Position numbers and translations under genes: made by a program
The notes under the pieces: model-generated
What the model saw: the letters and a program-made list of their open reading frames with translations, nothing else
Told to the model about the DNA's origin: nothing
Database searches by the model: none
Assembly (NCBI GenBank): GCA_004123355.1
Contig: SCHM01000004.1
Coordinates: forward strand, 1,240,001 to 1,304,000
Reading direction: 5' to 3'
Source of the DNA: Amphirosellinia nigrospora
Lineage: Eukaryota; Ascomycota; Sordariomycetes; Xylariales; Xylariaceae
Length of the DNA: 64,000 bases
Shown: one piece after another, positions 12,039-24,337 of the stretch
Numbering within the stretch: position 1 is the stretch's first letter
How the letters are laid out: each line of letters starts with the position of its first letter

Positions 12039-13517
12039 ATGTCCCTGAGCCGGAGTCCGTCGCCGATTCCGGGTGGCGGATGGTCCTCCCCTGGCTTAGA
12101 CATCACCTCTAGCGGTCGATCAAGCCCAGCCAAAATGACCTTTTCTGGTTCCAATAACGGAGCCGTTAGCTGGGAATCCGCGCGAATGAAGTCTCGGGGC
12201 GTTGCTGGCTATCCATCTTTCTCGACACATAATCAAGGCTTCTTTACTCGCCACATGCGCCGCATATCAAGCAGTCTCCCCTCATTCTCGGCCAAGAAGG
12301 ATACCGATGATACAGAGAAAGATAAATACAAGCCAGCACAATGGAGAATACCTTTATTAGGGCGCGTAAGGACGTTTGTGGCGCGGATGAGTAGGAAAGC
12401 GAAAGTGCGCGCCCTGATCGCCATTGTTCTCCTAGCTTGCTATGTTCTGTTCTATGTTACACGTGAGTTAATTTCTAAGACGTTCTGGTTAATATCCTAA
12501 CATCCTATTAGCTCTTCACTACTATTGGAGGAGAACAAGCTGGCTAGGAGGTGGACAGAAGTTTGTCATCATCCTTGCGGCCAATGTAGGTGGTGGTGTT
12601 ATGGAATGGAAGGGCGCAAGAGAATGGGCAATTGAGAGAGACAGTGTTCGAAACAAACGAAAATACGTCGCCCGGTGGGGTTACGAGCTTGAGATCGTCG
12701 ACATGAGCACAAAAAAACGCTATGCTCACGAATGGCGAGAAAGCTGGGAAAAGGTGGACAGTATCAGAAATAGCTTCAGGAAATACCCCAAAGCCGAATG
12801 GTAAGCTCTTTCATCACTCTAGATGGACGGTACTAAAACTTAGACCAGGGTCTGGTGGTTGGATCTCAATACCTTCGTCATGGAGCCTTCTTATTCACTT
12901 CAAAGCCACATCTTCAATAACATCCAAAAGCATATATATCGAGACATCAATGAGTACAACCACACTCAATGTCACTCACCCACTTGAAGCCAATTATCTC
13001 GATCCTGAGGCTCTCAGCCCTGTAGGAGATGGAAGTCCCGACTCGGTCAACCTAATGCTATCTCAAGACTGTGCTGGATTCAACCTAGGATCCTTCTTTG
13101 TCAGGAGAAGCGATTGGACAGATCGATTGTTAGATATTTGGTGGGATCCAGTATTGTATGAGCAGAAGCATATGGAGTGGGAGCACAAGGAACAAAGTGC
13201 ACTGCAACAACTCTATACATCGCAACCCTGGATTCGAAGCCACACTGCATTCCTTCCCCAGAGGAGACGATCAACAGTTTTCCAACCGGAGCCTGCAACG
13301 CGAACGGGCAACGACACCCGTATCCATTATGACCAAAACGATCGGGACTTCTTAGTCAGCATGGCAGGTTGCGAGTTTGGGCGCGACTGCTGGGGTGAGA
13401 TGTACAACTTCCGCGAGCTTAGTTATGGCTCAACAGAAATCCATGGGAGAGGTTCAAGGAAGATCTAGTAGCCGGTTATCTGGTACAAGTTAACAGGCCA
13501 GAAGGGTGAGGCTATAG
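12039..13517 (+). CDS. GT34 alpha-1,6-mannosyltransferase (Mnn10/Mnn11 type)
   Basis: Type II Golgi membrane enzyme of the GMA12/MNN10 (GT34) family, a subunit of the polymerase that extends N-glycan mannan. A cytosolic Ser/Pro-rich N-tail of about 120 residues is followed by one membrane span (ALIAIVLLACYVLFYV). The lumenal domain has GGGVMEWKGAREWA, the metal-binding-type WWLDLNTFVMEP segment, then SQDCAGFNLGSFFVRR and EHKEQSALQQLY. Two introns fit GT-AG rules: 12463-12511 (branch-like CTAAC) and 12801-12848. The latter restores W-V-W-W-L-D. Frame breaks lie near 12960, 13270 and 13430, and the family-like WLNRNPWERFKEDLVA continues after the last one. The 3' end is uncertain: a stop at 13507, 13517 or 13641 depends on small indels. 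Mnn10 and Mnn11 cannot be told apart here. Confidence 0.85.
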
Positions 13518-15951
13518 CGCGGCTTTCGGCTGGTTGTTCATTTCCCAATGCAGCAGCGACTGTCACCTCCAACGGACCCTTTAACTTCAGCGAGATTTTT
13601 TCTCGCTGTCAGTTTAAGCCCCCATTCCTATTATCTTGACTGGCAGAGGCCGAACGCGCATCCAAAGCCCTCAGCTATTTGATTGTGCCAACTCAGGCAT
13701 CCTAGCAGAGGGTAGTCAACTGGCTACGTTGTCCTGTTAGGCCGATTTTTCCCGGTATATCACCCGGTGTGAGCAGAACTACTGGTATGAGTCACGTGTA
13801 TTTTGTATCATTGTATGTCGGGGGTATAGATTAGAAGCGTCATGGGTTTTTTTAAAGCTCACGTTACATAGATTACGCAGATAACATAATGAATATACAT
13901 CTAATGTACTAATCTTGCGGTGACTATTAAACATGTTCCAAACGTTGCCAGCTATATCCCCATAAGAAAAGGGCCAACATACACTTATAGTCACAGTCGG
14001 TACTCACACTGCGACGGAACAAAGATGTATCTCTCGAACTACACCCAAATACGATTTCGTTGTTACATCATCAGTCCAGCTAATGATCAGTCCTTATCGA
14101 CAACGTGAGTACATTCATACCCGTACACTCAATAAAGGTCCAGTTATCGAACTCGAATTGACTCAAGGGCATGGCTCTCGGGTCTTCACAGTACCTACTG
14201 ATTCAAAGAGTATATACCGACCAGGTATACATACATGCCGTTATAGCACTAGCCAGCAAGTTCTTAGCTTCGCCTCATTAGTAAATCCTTCTTATCGAAA
14301 GTTGCCAGTATAGTAAATGAAACTAGGCAGAAGCTCGCGAATAAGCTATCAAAGTCAAATACGCAGAGAGCAAGTCGCCGCCTTGCCAAGGCAAGTTATA
14401 TCTTTAACGGCGCAAGACTGCATACTACCGTATCAAAGCGGCGTTGGAAGTTAGAATAGCCGGGTCATAAACTCGTGTGGAGTTTCCGAGAGGAAGTCTA
14501 TCCCTCAGTGTCAGGGACCCTGTGATACATGAGGTAGGTCGGTCATTTATACTCGTTGTTGCGCGGAGTCTCTAAATCTACCTCTATGGATGTAATATGG
14601 CTATGTACAGAAGAGCCCTTTGTCTGTAGCGACTTCGTGACACTCGGTGAATTACTTCTTGCCTGATGACAGCTATGATGAGAAAGCCATCAATAAAATT
14701 TTCTTTGCCACTTTACTTACCAACGTACGACCACCAGCCCATCCCTGGCCCTACCGAGAGGCAATCAAGAACTGAGCACCCCAGGGGCATTAGAGGACAG
14801 GCGTACAATACAAATTGGATATAAAGTTGTCATTGACACTCCACTTGTAGGATGTCTTCATCCCAACTCTAGTTTTCGAGGCAACACATTCATCGGAGGA
14901 GAAATTCAGCAGCAAGTCAAAACGTCACGATGTACGTTTGCGACCGTGAGTGAATATAGGTCATTCAACATTAGTATTTAGTCAACATGATTATCCCCCA
15001 GTTCCGTTATAATCAGAGGTTAGATACAACCACATATGAGGCGATACATGATACTATATCTCCGACGTGTCCGCAGAACCAGCCAGTATCTCATCATCTC
15101 ATCAACAGGTTTAGTCTTTACTCTAAACTCTAGCCGGCCACACCTTATAAATAGCAAGGCAAAACGTGCAAAGGCATAGTTTCTACTCTTTCTTAATGAC
15201 TTAGCGTTACCGTTTCAAGCCTATAAGAGATTAGAGATACACTAGCACTATGTGTTCGCAAATGAATATGCGTTAGCAATCATCTGAGCACCACCTACTT
15301 CTTGGGATGGCGCGTCGAGTATTGATACACCGCTTAGCTGGCAAGGCATATTATCGGTGAATGAGATGGTTTTCTGTGAATTTCAACAACCATGACAGCT
15401 TGCATTTCCGCGCATGCGGAGGCATATTGCTGCGGCCACGGAGTCGTGCTTGTGAATCCTTCAACAACCCCTCTTCTCGAAGTCAAAGTTATACGGAGAA
15501 CGCAATCCATCATTTCGAACCATACTCTGGTCGCGACCCAATGCTTGGCCCGACATAGAGCCGTTCGACAGCGGAGGTCACGATCCCGACGTCGACACGG
15601 GCGCCGTTAAAAGTTACACCGTTGTTGTCGGGTCTGTTGTAGATCAGGGCCCATTTTAAGAAAGTCATTTTCTGCTGCAGCTGCTCGAAACCCCGTTTTT
15701 AAATCCGGGTTTAATACTTTGTCCATAGATTGGCCCAGATATCTTGCCAGAGGGAGTGACGTTGATCAATTACTTCTCCTGCGAGTAGCTTGCACTAGCG
15801 CACCGACTTGTGGCCTTGCCCTTGCTACTATATTCATGCCACCCGTTTCCCCAACCTATATGCCATGTACATTTACAATACCTGGTAACTGGCTATACCA
15901 AACTTTGAGGTGTGGAAGCAAGTTTATGCGGTAGCCAAATATAATGTAAGC

Positions 15952-15976
15952 CTTTCTTACAATTTTTGTAAGAAAG
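15952..15976. repeat. Short perfect hairpin (9-bp arms, 7-nt loop)
   Basis: ctttcttac and gtaagaaag flank the loop aattttt. The surrounding 80 bp is A/T-rich. The arms are perfect inverted complements. It could be a terminator-like structure or the core of a small foldback element, but no gene ends nearby. Confidence 0.8.
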
Positions 15977-17689
15977 TAAAATCTATAAAAGTAGAATAAA
16001 AACCCTTACTATAATTAAATAGAGGGTAGTATAAATAGCAGGAAAGGATACAAACACGTGGGCTACTTCCTATAACCCAGGTAATTACTCGCATGATCGA
16101 ACCTGTCGATAGTTGCCATATTTAGCTGGTTTCACCCGAAGAGCGGGAGATTCTACGCCAGCCAAATAAGCTTAACCCAGCCAGGCAGGAACGACAAGGC
16201 AGAGACCACATTCAAATCGGTGATCCTTTCAACTATACAGAACTTGTTGTTTTGCTCCCCTTACCTAAGATCAGGTATATGGATAACATAGCTATAATGA
16301 GAGAAAAAAAGGTGTAGAGGTAAAGGAATGACCAAAAGAGTAACTCTAAAGAGTCAACAGCAACATTAATATTGAGGCCACTGCTTGTACGCGCATTAGA
16401 TAGTTAAAATTAGATCTAAGTTGTAGGAAGGAGCCGTGACATGGAGTCGAATATGATCATGTGTGTGTGGATATTGGTTTTATAGACTTACTTCAAGTCA
16501 GGTACTTTACTTACCATAATCTACAGTACTCCTATTCATGATGCTTGCCAAAGTAAAATGTTGCATGATGAAATGCAGGCAGGCATCCGGTGATTCGTCT
16601 CCTCCTTTTTTTTTCTATTCGTTTCTTTGTTTCCATATGCTGATTTCAAAGGCCAATTTCACCAGTTCGCCCAATGAAGAAGGAGAGGATGGGAAAGAAA
16701 CGTTTCGTTTTGCTGGTGTTTCAAGAAAGAACACAAGAGGGTTCTTTCAAGGTTATTAATGCGAGGCTCAGCCAATCGCTACAATCCCCCGGGGGCTGAT
16801 GGCACCAAGCTTCATTTGACACCACTACCGAAACATTACAGGCCACGGGCCAATGAGGTCTGGGGAGAGGAGCTTCACAGGTACCTAATTGGCGCCTATA
16901 GATCAGGCGCGAGGACGGTACCTGCACTTGACGCCGGCTAGCACTGCGCCGGCCACTAAATTGGCAGCTCACTGGAGTGGTATGGGGTGGTATGGTGGGG
17001 GTCGGCCAGATGCCAAGCCGAGGCGCCTGAATCCCAGCTCCCACGAACCTCATGCCATCGATTGGCTGAGGGTGGCTGCGAAATTGCAGATCCCATCTCA
17101 ACTACCAAACAACAGCATCTCGCAAGGTTTCTGCGCGAGGTTCAACCCGATTGTAGAGCCACTCGATGCTCCTGCCCATTCATTTTTTCTTGCACACTCG
17201 TAAGCCAGACGTTCCAGAGATATCCACCATCCGCAACCATGTGTTCGTTCCAGCAGCATGAATGGCTCCAAAGCTGGCCAGTAATTACATACCTCCCTAG
17301 GTAAATGGTAAATAGAGAATCAAGCAAGCTTGAAAGTGTGTAACTACTCTCGCCTTAGAAACAAGGAACAGGAACAGGAACGGTTCATACCACTTGCGCC
17401 TCGTGACCAGTCAGGTACGTGATTAAGCGCATGAGACAAGGGCAACGAGGGCGACAAGGGCGACAAGCCCGCTTCTTGCCTACTAAGGTATGTGTATTGC
17501 TTGCCCATCCTATCGGGCCGCCTTCACCACTACTACCACGGGACTATTACTATCTTGGATCCCGCCCGACATGGTGTTGATGAGTTTCTAGCTTGACATT
17601 CCAAATGTGCTCTTGTCTCTTTCTGTTCTAGTCATCGTGGCATTGGCAGGCTGGGTCTCCTCTACCACCAACCTTCACTTGGCACTTCG

Positions 17690-17697
17690 TATATATA
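17690..17697 (+). promoter_or_regulatory. TATA-like box upstream of the GH16 gene
   Basis: tatatata lies about 580 bp before the glucanase start codon and is followed by pyrimidine-rich sequence with many CTT/TCT tracts, typical of strongly expressed filamentous-fungal promoters. If it is used, the transcript would have an unusually long leader (over 500 nt), which may contain an intron. This is inference from sequence alone. Confidence 0.35.
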
Positions 17698-18278
17698 CAG
17701 CCTCTGTTTCTCGTCGTTGAGTGTCTTAGATGTCCTCTAGCTTCAGCTCGCTCTCCAGCCCGCCTCCCAGCCCATTAGGTTCATAACGAAGAGGTTCCTC
17801 GCCGCTTGACTACTTTGTTTATCGTTCTTTTACAAATAGTCATCACAGAACAGTTCTACTTGACCAAGGTACACGAGCACACTCATTGATCTGTGTCTGA
17901 TCTTGCGAGCCCTTTGTCGTCAATTTGTTTGTTGTCGAAGACAAACGCAGCTGAATCGAATAACAACGACCGAGATTCAAGTTAGGCTACGACTACCTAC
18001 CTACCTACCATCTTTCACGCGGAACGCTCATTCCTTAAAGACATCCCAACTACGTCCACAACCAAACCGGCCATTTAGCATTTTCTACTTGGTCATACTC
18101 ACCTTCCTTTTTAGGACGTTCTTCTTGCCAGGCGCAAGGTCACTATCGTTCCTCATTATATTCTGCTACAGCATAGCCCAAGTACACAGTTGGGTGTTTT
18201 CAACTGCTCGTCTGCATTTTTGAGCAAACCTACATTTCTCCCGCACAACTATCCGCGAAAGCCATCCATTTTCGGAAT

Positions 18279-19262
18279 ATGTCTTTGACGAAGAACCTCG
18301 TTCGCCTCGGCGGCGTGTTGTCTTTGGCAGCTGCTGCACAGGCTCAAAACTCTTACACCCTCCAAGACTCGTACGATACCACCAACTTCTTCGACGACTT
18401 CGATTTCTTCAGTGGCCCCGACCCAACAGCAGGTTTCGTCCAATATGTTGATGCTGCCAAGCAATTCCACGGGCCTTGCTGGATATGCCAACAACGGTGT
18501 TTACCTAGGTGTAGATTACCAAACAGCAAACCCCGCTGCAGGGCGTGCCTCCGTTCGGCTCACCACTAAGAAGTCATACACCCATGGTCTCATCATCGCC
18601 GATATTGCTCACCAGCCCGCTGCTGCGTGTGGTTCCTGGCCCGCCTTCTGGACATTTGGTCCTTCATGGCCACACTCCGGAGAGATCGACATTATAGAAG
18701 GAGTCAATTTGCAAACAAACTCTAGCATCACCCTCCACACTGCCCCAGGTTGTTCGTTCTCGCAAGATTCGTACTCATCCGGGGATTGTGGTGCGCCGGG
18801 TGACGGTACAACGGGATGTGGTCGCCCGACTGGAGACACATTTGACTTCGGTACTTTGTTCAACGAGATTGGTGGTGGCGTCTACGCTCTGCAGTGGACT
18901 TCAGATGCGATCAAGATCTTCTTTTTCCACGAAATGGCAACATTCCCGCCGACATCGCCGCTGGCAACCCCGATCCAAGCGGTTGGGGCACACCGACTGC
19001 TTCCTTCTCCGGCGGCAGCTGCGATATCGACGCCAACTTCATGAACCACCAGATCGTTTTCGACACTACCTTCTGCGGTCAGTGGGCTGGTAAGGTCTGG
19101 GGTGACGATGCCTCCTGCTCGGCTAAGGCACCTACGTGCGAGGAATACGTTGGAAGCAACCCTGCAGCCTTCCAGGACTCGTACTGGCTCATCAACTACG
19201 TCAAGGTCTTCAATGAGGCTGGCAGCTCCAAGAGGGGTCTTGCAAAGCGATTCAACGCATAG
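18279..19262 (+). CDS. Secreted GH16 endo-beta-glucanase
   Basis: Glycoside hydrolase family 16 enzyme, likely acting on beta-1,3- or mixed beta-1,3/1,4-glucan in the wall or in plant material. The signal peptide is residues 1-22, with cleavage probably after AQA. The mature protein has the early SYDTTNFFDDFDFFSGPDPT block, GLAGYANNGVYLGVD, and the jelly-roll catalytic motif GEIDIIEG (ExDxxE; the two Glu are nucleophile and acid/base, all present). It ends with conserved WLINYVKVFNEAG. Total is about 325 residues, normal for the secreted single-domain family; the tail has no obvious GPI signal. It is intronless. Two one-base frame breaks are obvious: near 18465, and near 18930, where a tttttcc tract makes the frame jump just before RNGNIPADIAAGNPDP. 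The catalytic region is complete, so the gene is probably functional. Confidence 0.88.
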
Positions 19263-20840
19263 AGGCGGCGGCTGAGACGGAATCGAAATGAACTTTTGCC
19301 GGAATTCGATCACTTCTTTGTCGATCATAGCGCTTTGTTTTCACGCATTGGAAAAAACGAAATATCAAGAGCGGGGTTAGGAATCTTACGTGGAACGACT
19401 TAGTGAGGGCACTCTTGGCATTATCATACCCCCTGACATGCAAGAGGTCACCAGGGAAGGGCGTTTTGGTTTTGCATTTTTTGACATTTCAACATCTCAC
19501 CCTGAGGGGGGATGGCTCTACTGGCGGCCTTGGAAAGACACGATGCTCACCTGCTTTGGCGAGTGCGGTGAATTCCGACGCCTTATACCCTTGCATCTTC
19601 GATGTACATATTCAGATTATTCTCGATTTTAGCCGTATATACTTCTTGTCCTTTGCCTCATCTTCTTGTGCCTTGTTCTATTTCCGTGGGGCCGCCATTG
19701 TGCCGTTTCGCTTGAACCTGATTTCAACACGTCAGGGTTGCAACGCACGATAAAATAGTAAGGCACATTATAAATATTTTCCCAGTTGCTTAGCTTGTGT
19801 AGGTGACATGTAGCTCATAATTGCACCTTGTTGTTTATATTGAGCCGAATCCTCGGGGTAGGTTCTTAACCCTGTCTCCTTCTTTTACATAGCTTATCAT
19901 ACTAAAAAAAAAATTTGTCTCTAGTTAGAAATTGTCATTGAATGAGACTGCCACCTCGGCAGTTTTCCGGACATATCGCCATAGTGCCATAGTTAAGATG
20001 TCGCTCAAAGGAGAGTGAGTCTAATGCATCACGGGATGCTGGGAATATGAGTACAAAAGTAAGTTGATTTTATTGAGCTGTAAGTGTTCCTACCACATCG
20101 CATCAATCATAAAGGCAACTGACAACAAGACAAAGAAAGCGCTTCTTTGTGTGACGGATAGGCTCTCCGGTTGAGAGGTCATGTTCCAAATTCTAAACTT
20201 GAAGCGCGCACAAGGGTAAAAGGTAGGCGGTGAGCAGTTGTTCTAGAAGAATAGACATTTCTTGCAAGTACCCCTACCGCTATTATACTATATGGGTGAC
20301 CTATGGACACTTAAGGCATCTCAATGACGAACAGACAGCCCTTCCCACTAAAATCGGGAGAAAACATTAGAAACACGAGTTTCTCCGCCATTTCGAGCAC
20401 CTCAAAGAAGACCAAAACAGTAACTTGGCCAACGATAATACGCATTGTTCGAGACGGCTATTCGCATAAAGATGTTCCCTGCGAGAGAGTCCTATGGCAA
20501 TGACGGTCCGGCTCATCTCAAAGGATTACTTGAGACGCCAATACAACAGTCAGCTATCAACCATGCGCAACCAACTGAAAAGGCGGTAGAATGTGTCTGG
20601 GATGAGTGAATCGCGTCACAAGTTATTTTTTTTGTTATGACGATGGGCGACCGCCTTCTGGAGTCTTATATGCGCATGCTGTACGCAACAGCAGCGTATA
20701 AGACTAGCAGGAATCCCGAGCATTGATATCGGTATCGTGCAGCACAGCAATATTCCCCAGCTCCATAAACGCACAGACGGATACATCGCTTATTAACCGA
20801 CTTCTGTTCCTCAGTTCAGCATATCAGTCTCAAACAAGTG
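19263..20840. other. Intergenic region, no gene seen
   Basis: About 1.6 kb comprising the 3' region of the glucanase gene and the promoter region of the coiled-coil gene. Only short frames without recognisable sequence are present. Confidence 0.5.
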
Positions 20841-21908
20841 ATGTGCCTCATCCTCGACGTCATGTGTCCCAAGACCAAGACCAAGTGCAAATCCTGTTCG
20901 AAGAAGACCTCCAAGAAAGGAAAGTGTGGCGTGTGTATAACTCGGGAAATAGCTAGAGAAGAGTTAAGCCATATGTACTTACCGTCTGGTGGGATGCCTG
21001 TAGCGTATCAAAACCAACCCGGGTATGGCTACGGTTATGGTTACGGGTACGGAGACTGGTCTACCTGGGAGGACAATTCTCCGGCCATTATCTCGAACAA
21101 GCGGTGGAAGGACCATACACAAACGGCCCAGAATGCGTACGAGTCTGCGCAAGAGAACGGGAAGAAGATTAACGAAATGAAGGACACCATCACAAGCGAC
21201 ATCGCAGAGGCGCAAAAGGCCATTAAAGACACCCACACTAGCGTCATCGGTGCTGTATCTTATGCTGAGGGCACTCGAGCCGCTATCGACCTGGCTCATG
21301 CAGGTATCAAAAGTACACATGTTGCGGTCAAAGAAGCCCATCTCGCCATTCAAGACGCCATCAGCGACAAGTACGCCGAGCACTTGAGCAAGCAGGAGGA
21401 ATGCGCAGCCGACATCGCAAAGGTCCGACAGTTGCTGCAAGAGGAAGCGAAACAGCGCGAGGAGGCGCGCCGGCTGCAGGATATGGTCCGATACGCGCAG
21501 AGCCAAGGACTTCTGCAGACGCCGGCCCGGGACCGCGACCACCGCAGTCGGTCCTCACGAAGCAGTAGTCCCGCAACCTCGACGTCTTCGAACAAAACGC
21601 GTGGGAGCGAACGCGTTCGCGCCGATGGAGAGAAGATGGCAGAAAAACAAAGACAGTGGGAGCAGCAATACATGCACAAGATGGCCACCACGCAGCAGGA
21701 GCTGCTGCGGGACCGAGAGCGGTGGTCACGGACAGAGGGGGAGCTCGAGTTTCTTAAACGCCGGGACGCTTACTTCCATCATCCGCGGTTCCATGGCGCG
21801 TATTACGACGATGTTATTGAGGGGCCGCCATACAACGCATACCCTTACGCCGAATACGGCGCTGGCCAGAGGGCTCCTCGCGGACAAGCCCCAGATGTGG
21901 GAACATGA
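20841..21908 (+). CDS. Cys-rich N-terminus plus coiled-coil protein, function unknown
   Basis: A clean 355-residue frame, one of the few in the window without a frame break. I do not recognise a named family. The N-terminus carries a compact Cys/Lys cluster (CPKTKTKCKSCSKKTSKKGKCGVC, written here only as its Cys spacing C-x7-C-x2-C-x8-C-x2-C) that could bind zinc. It is followed by a Gly-Tyr run (GYGYGYGYGYG) and W-S-T-W-E-D. A long Ala/Gln/Lys/Glu-rich helical section covers about residues 80-215 with heptad character, including a run of similar AHxxI/V repeats (DLAHAGIKSTHVAVKEAHLAI). A Ser/Arg linker, a second charged helix (about 255-300) and a Tyr/Pro/Gly-rich tail follow. No signal peptide or membrane span is seen. 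It is probably intracellular. The ATG at 20841 begins the frame. Confidence 0.75.
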   Translation: MCLILDVMCPKTKTKCKSCSKKTSKKGKCGVCITREIAREELSHMYLPSGGMPVAYQNQPGYGYGYGYGYGDWSTWEDNSPAIISNKRWKDHTQTAQNAYESAQENGKKINEMKDTITSDIAEAQKAIKDTHTSVIGAVSYAEGTRAAIDLAHAGIKSTHVAVKEAHLAIQDAISDKYAEHLSKQEECAADIAKVRQLLQEEAKQREEARRLQDMVRYAQSQGLLQTPARDRDHRSRSSRSSSPATSTSSNKTRGSERVRADGEKMAEKQRQWEQQYMHKMATTQQELLRDRERWSRTEGELEFLKRRDAYFHHPRFHGAYYDDVIEGPPYNAYPYAEYGAGQRAPRGQAPDVGT

Positions 21909-23821
21909 GACCGTGGGATCGCTAGGTACACCCGTGGAGACGATTGGCTGATGTGCTTGCCAGGCACGGCCTGTAGTGCACCTCAGCCAGCAGCGCAGGG
22001 CTAGATCAGCCGCGGCAACCCGCGGGTAGGGCTTCGAGTGTTAGTTCGTTCTGGTCGTTTCATAATAAGTGATATTCGGGGTATCCTGGGAGACGGTAGA
22101 CTATGTTTTTCATTTCTCTCGCATCAAGACCTTGCGTCATCAACATGAGAATGATGGCGTTTTTCTTTGGGTGATAGATCTCGGTTGTCTCACTTTCTTC
22201 CGACCTCATGCCCGTCTGGAATTGTCTCACAAGGCGGTGACGTTGCACGATAAACTTGTGGGCTGTTGGATGCTCTGGAACATTGAAGCATTGAAGGGAT
22301 GCCCAACAACTCGTTAGGTTGATATTCTAGTGTCATTCTAAATAAATAGTAGATACCTCATTATTGTTATCTCGTGACATGGTGTTCAAAGGCGGCGTCG
22401 GTGTTAGTGTTGGTGTTGGCTCGAGGATTGAAGTGGGATTGAAAAGGAGTGCCATGGGATTTAAGTTGAGAATGGTTAGGGCTACTGGAGTAGTGTTTGA
22501 TTTGGCTTGTCGTACGTGTGTTGATTGTATGGATCAACGTGGTAAGGTACCTAATGCAGTCACCCGGAGAATAAGGATAGGAACAGGCAATGATCAGATT
22601 TCCACGGCTCGATGATTGGCGAACTGATGGAAATATGGATCTAGATCTGACCCACCTTGTTGCGGCTTGTGATTCTGATTGGTAGGTAAATCTACCCTAG
22701 CCAACCTGGCTATCTCTCTAAGTACACTAACACATCACTTGCACTAGAGTTGGTCCGTGTAACTAACTACTAGCAACTACAATCCAGGTATCTATAAGTG
22801 CCTAAGCTCTCAAGTTTTTGTGTTTGTATTTATTCCATGATATATTGATACCTCTATAGGTGGGAGGGCAAATGATTCACAGGGCCTAGATAGCGTCAAT
22901 AGGGATGAAGATTGGCAGGAGGACTCTACCTAACCTAGGTATATGGGTATTTCTTGGTAGGTATATTATTAAGACATAGAACCTCGGTACGTGTATGCTC
23001 ATGGGGAATTAACAAATGCTGCTGTCACCTAGTATCTCATGTAGCCAAGTGGGGGCACTCCTGCAGGAACAAGCAGGCTAGCGGTGCACCCTAACTAGCA
23101 CTCATCATCCAAAAACACTGCACATCTCAATGATACTGATGATTAACAACAGAAATGGGTTAGCCAATGCAAAAATAATAGCCACGCGAGAGATGGAGGA
23201 TAGGAAACAACATAACCGAGTTAAACGTGTAAGACGGATGTCGAATGTGCCCGGCCAACGACTATACCAAGTACTTAGTATATACCGTCTCAACGGGACT
23301 AGCCTGCCGTGTAATAAAAATATAGTACTTATGGTAATACGGAAATCTCAGCGCCCCCGATTACTGCCCCGGTCAGACCCTGGCGGCTTGGTCTCAGCTC
23401 ATTGGAAAAGGCGTCGTCGATCCACATGAAAGCCCCGGAAAGCCCTTGCGCTGTCGTGTCCAGCAAGCGGCCAAGGCATCCACTCAGGAGTCTCGTTTGT
23501 GAAGTGACACTAGCCCGTCTAAGGCACGGCCGTACAACAAAGATAGTACTGCAATTATAGTCTCCAAATTGCAATTTTCCTCGTCTTCCCCCTCGCCCGC
23601 CTACCTGGTGCTTGTATATCTACACCAACACCATCCACGCTCTTTTTCTCTTGCAACAGCCAACGTTTTCTGATCGCAAATTCACACTCGTTTTTTGGTG
23701 GAATATTTACCTCAGTGCTGCCGTTCTTTTCGAACCCGCATCCCTAGCGTCTACAGTCGGTCTTAAACAACACTCACTTCTCTTGTTTTTTGAGTAGAAA
23801 GACTCCCAAACCACCGTCAGT
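21909..23821. other. Intergenic region, no gene seen
   Basis: About 1.9 kb with only short chance frames. One ACCTAGGT palindrome lies at 22933. The last 250 bp before the next start codon are pyrimidine-rich, consistent with a promoter and leader for the cell-wall protein gene. Confidence 0.5.
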
Positions 23822-24337
23822 ATGCACGCCTCATCACTGGTTATTTTGGCCGCGAGCGCCTTGTCCGCCGTTGCGCTGGACACGACAACGAGCACCATGT
23901 ATATGACCCAGACCGTCACCATCACGCAGTGCAATCCCACCAACACGGATTGCCCGCTATACACGCCTGCTCCTACCACCTCTACATCTATCTTCACTCC
24001 TTCATCGTACCCGGTGTTGACAACGTCCTCATCCTCATCCTCATCCTCTACCTCATCATCCTCGTCTTCATCTTCATCCTCGAGCCACTCATACGCGCTT
24101 AACACGACGACATCTGTCTACTACCCCGTCGCAAACTCGACTACGTACGGCGGATCGACTGGCTACCCAACAATCTCGGTTTCTAACACATATCCCGCTG
24201 TGACCCCAACCCCTCAGACCCCAACCTATGCCACATCTACGCCTTCGGCTACACCCACGACAGCCGCCAATTCGCTTGCAGCCCAGTCTGGCCTTCTCGT
24301 GGCTGTAATGGGCATCGGAGCCATCTTCCTGGTATAA
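23822..24337 (+). CDS. Ser/Thr-rich cell-wall protein with likely GPI anchor
   Basis: A 171-residue intact frame. Residues 1-18 form a signal peptide (cleavage near SAVALD). A short conserved-looking segment TMYMTQTVTITQCNPTNTDCP carries the only two Cys, probably one disulfide. The middle is a Ser/Thr/Pro-rich stalk with long poly-Ser runs coded by tcatcc/tcgtct microsatellite DNA, expected to be heavily O-mannosylated. The C-terminus has a small-residue omega-site region (TAANSLAAQSG) followed by a hydrophobic tail (LLVAVMGIGAIFLV), which fits GPI attachment. It resembles many small fungal GPI wall proteins; the exact role is unknown. The intact frame despite the low-complexity tract supports the call. 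Confidence 0.85.
   Translation: MHASSLVILAASALSAVALDTTTSTMYMTQTVTITQCNPTNTDCPLYTPAPTTSTSIFTPSSYPVLTTSSSSSSSSTSSSSSSSSSSSHSYALNTTTSVYYPVANSTTYGGSTGYPTISVSNTYPAVTPTPQTPTYATSTPSATPTTAANSLAAQSGLLVAVMGIGAIFLV

Larger units (their letters stand above)
13518..18278. other. Long intergenic region without a supported gene
   Basis: About 4.8 kb between the mannosyltransferase and the glucanase, with only short unrelated reading frames (none above about 130 codons with recognisable sequence). It holds a near-perfect hairpin at 15952-15976, a foldback at 16119-16168 and, at its right end, the probable promoter and long leader of the glucanase gene. I could not find a tRNA, 5S rRNA or transposon. Confidence 0.5.
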
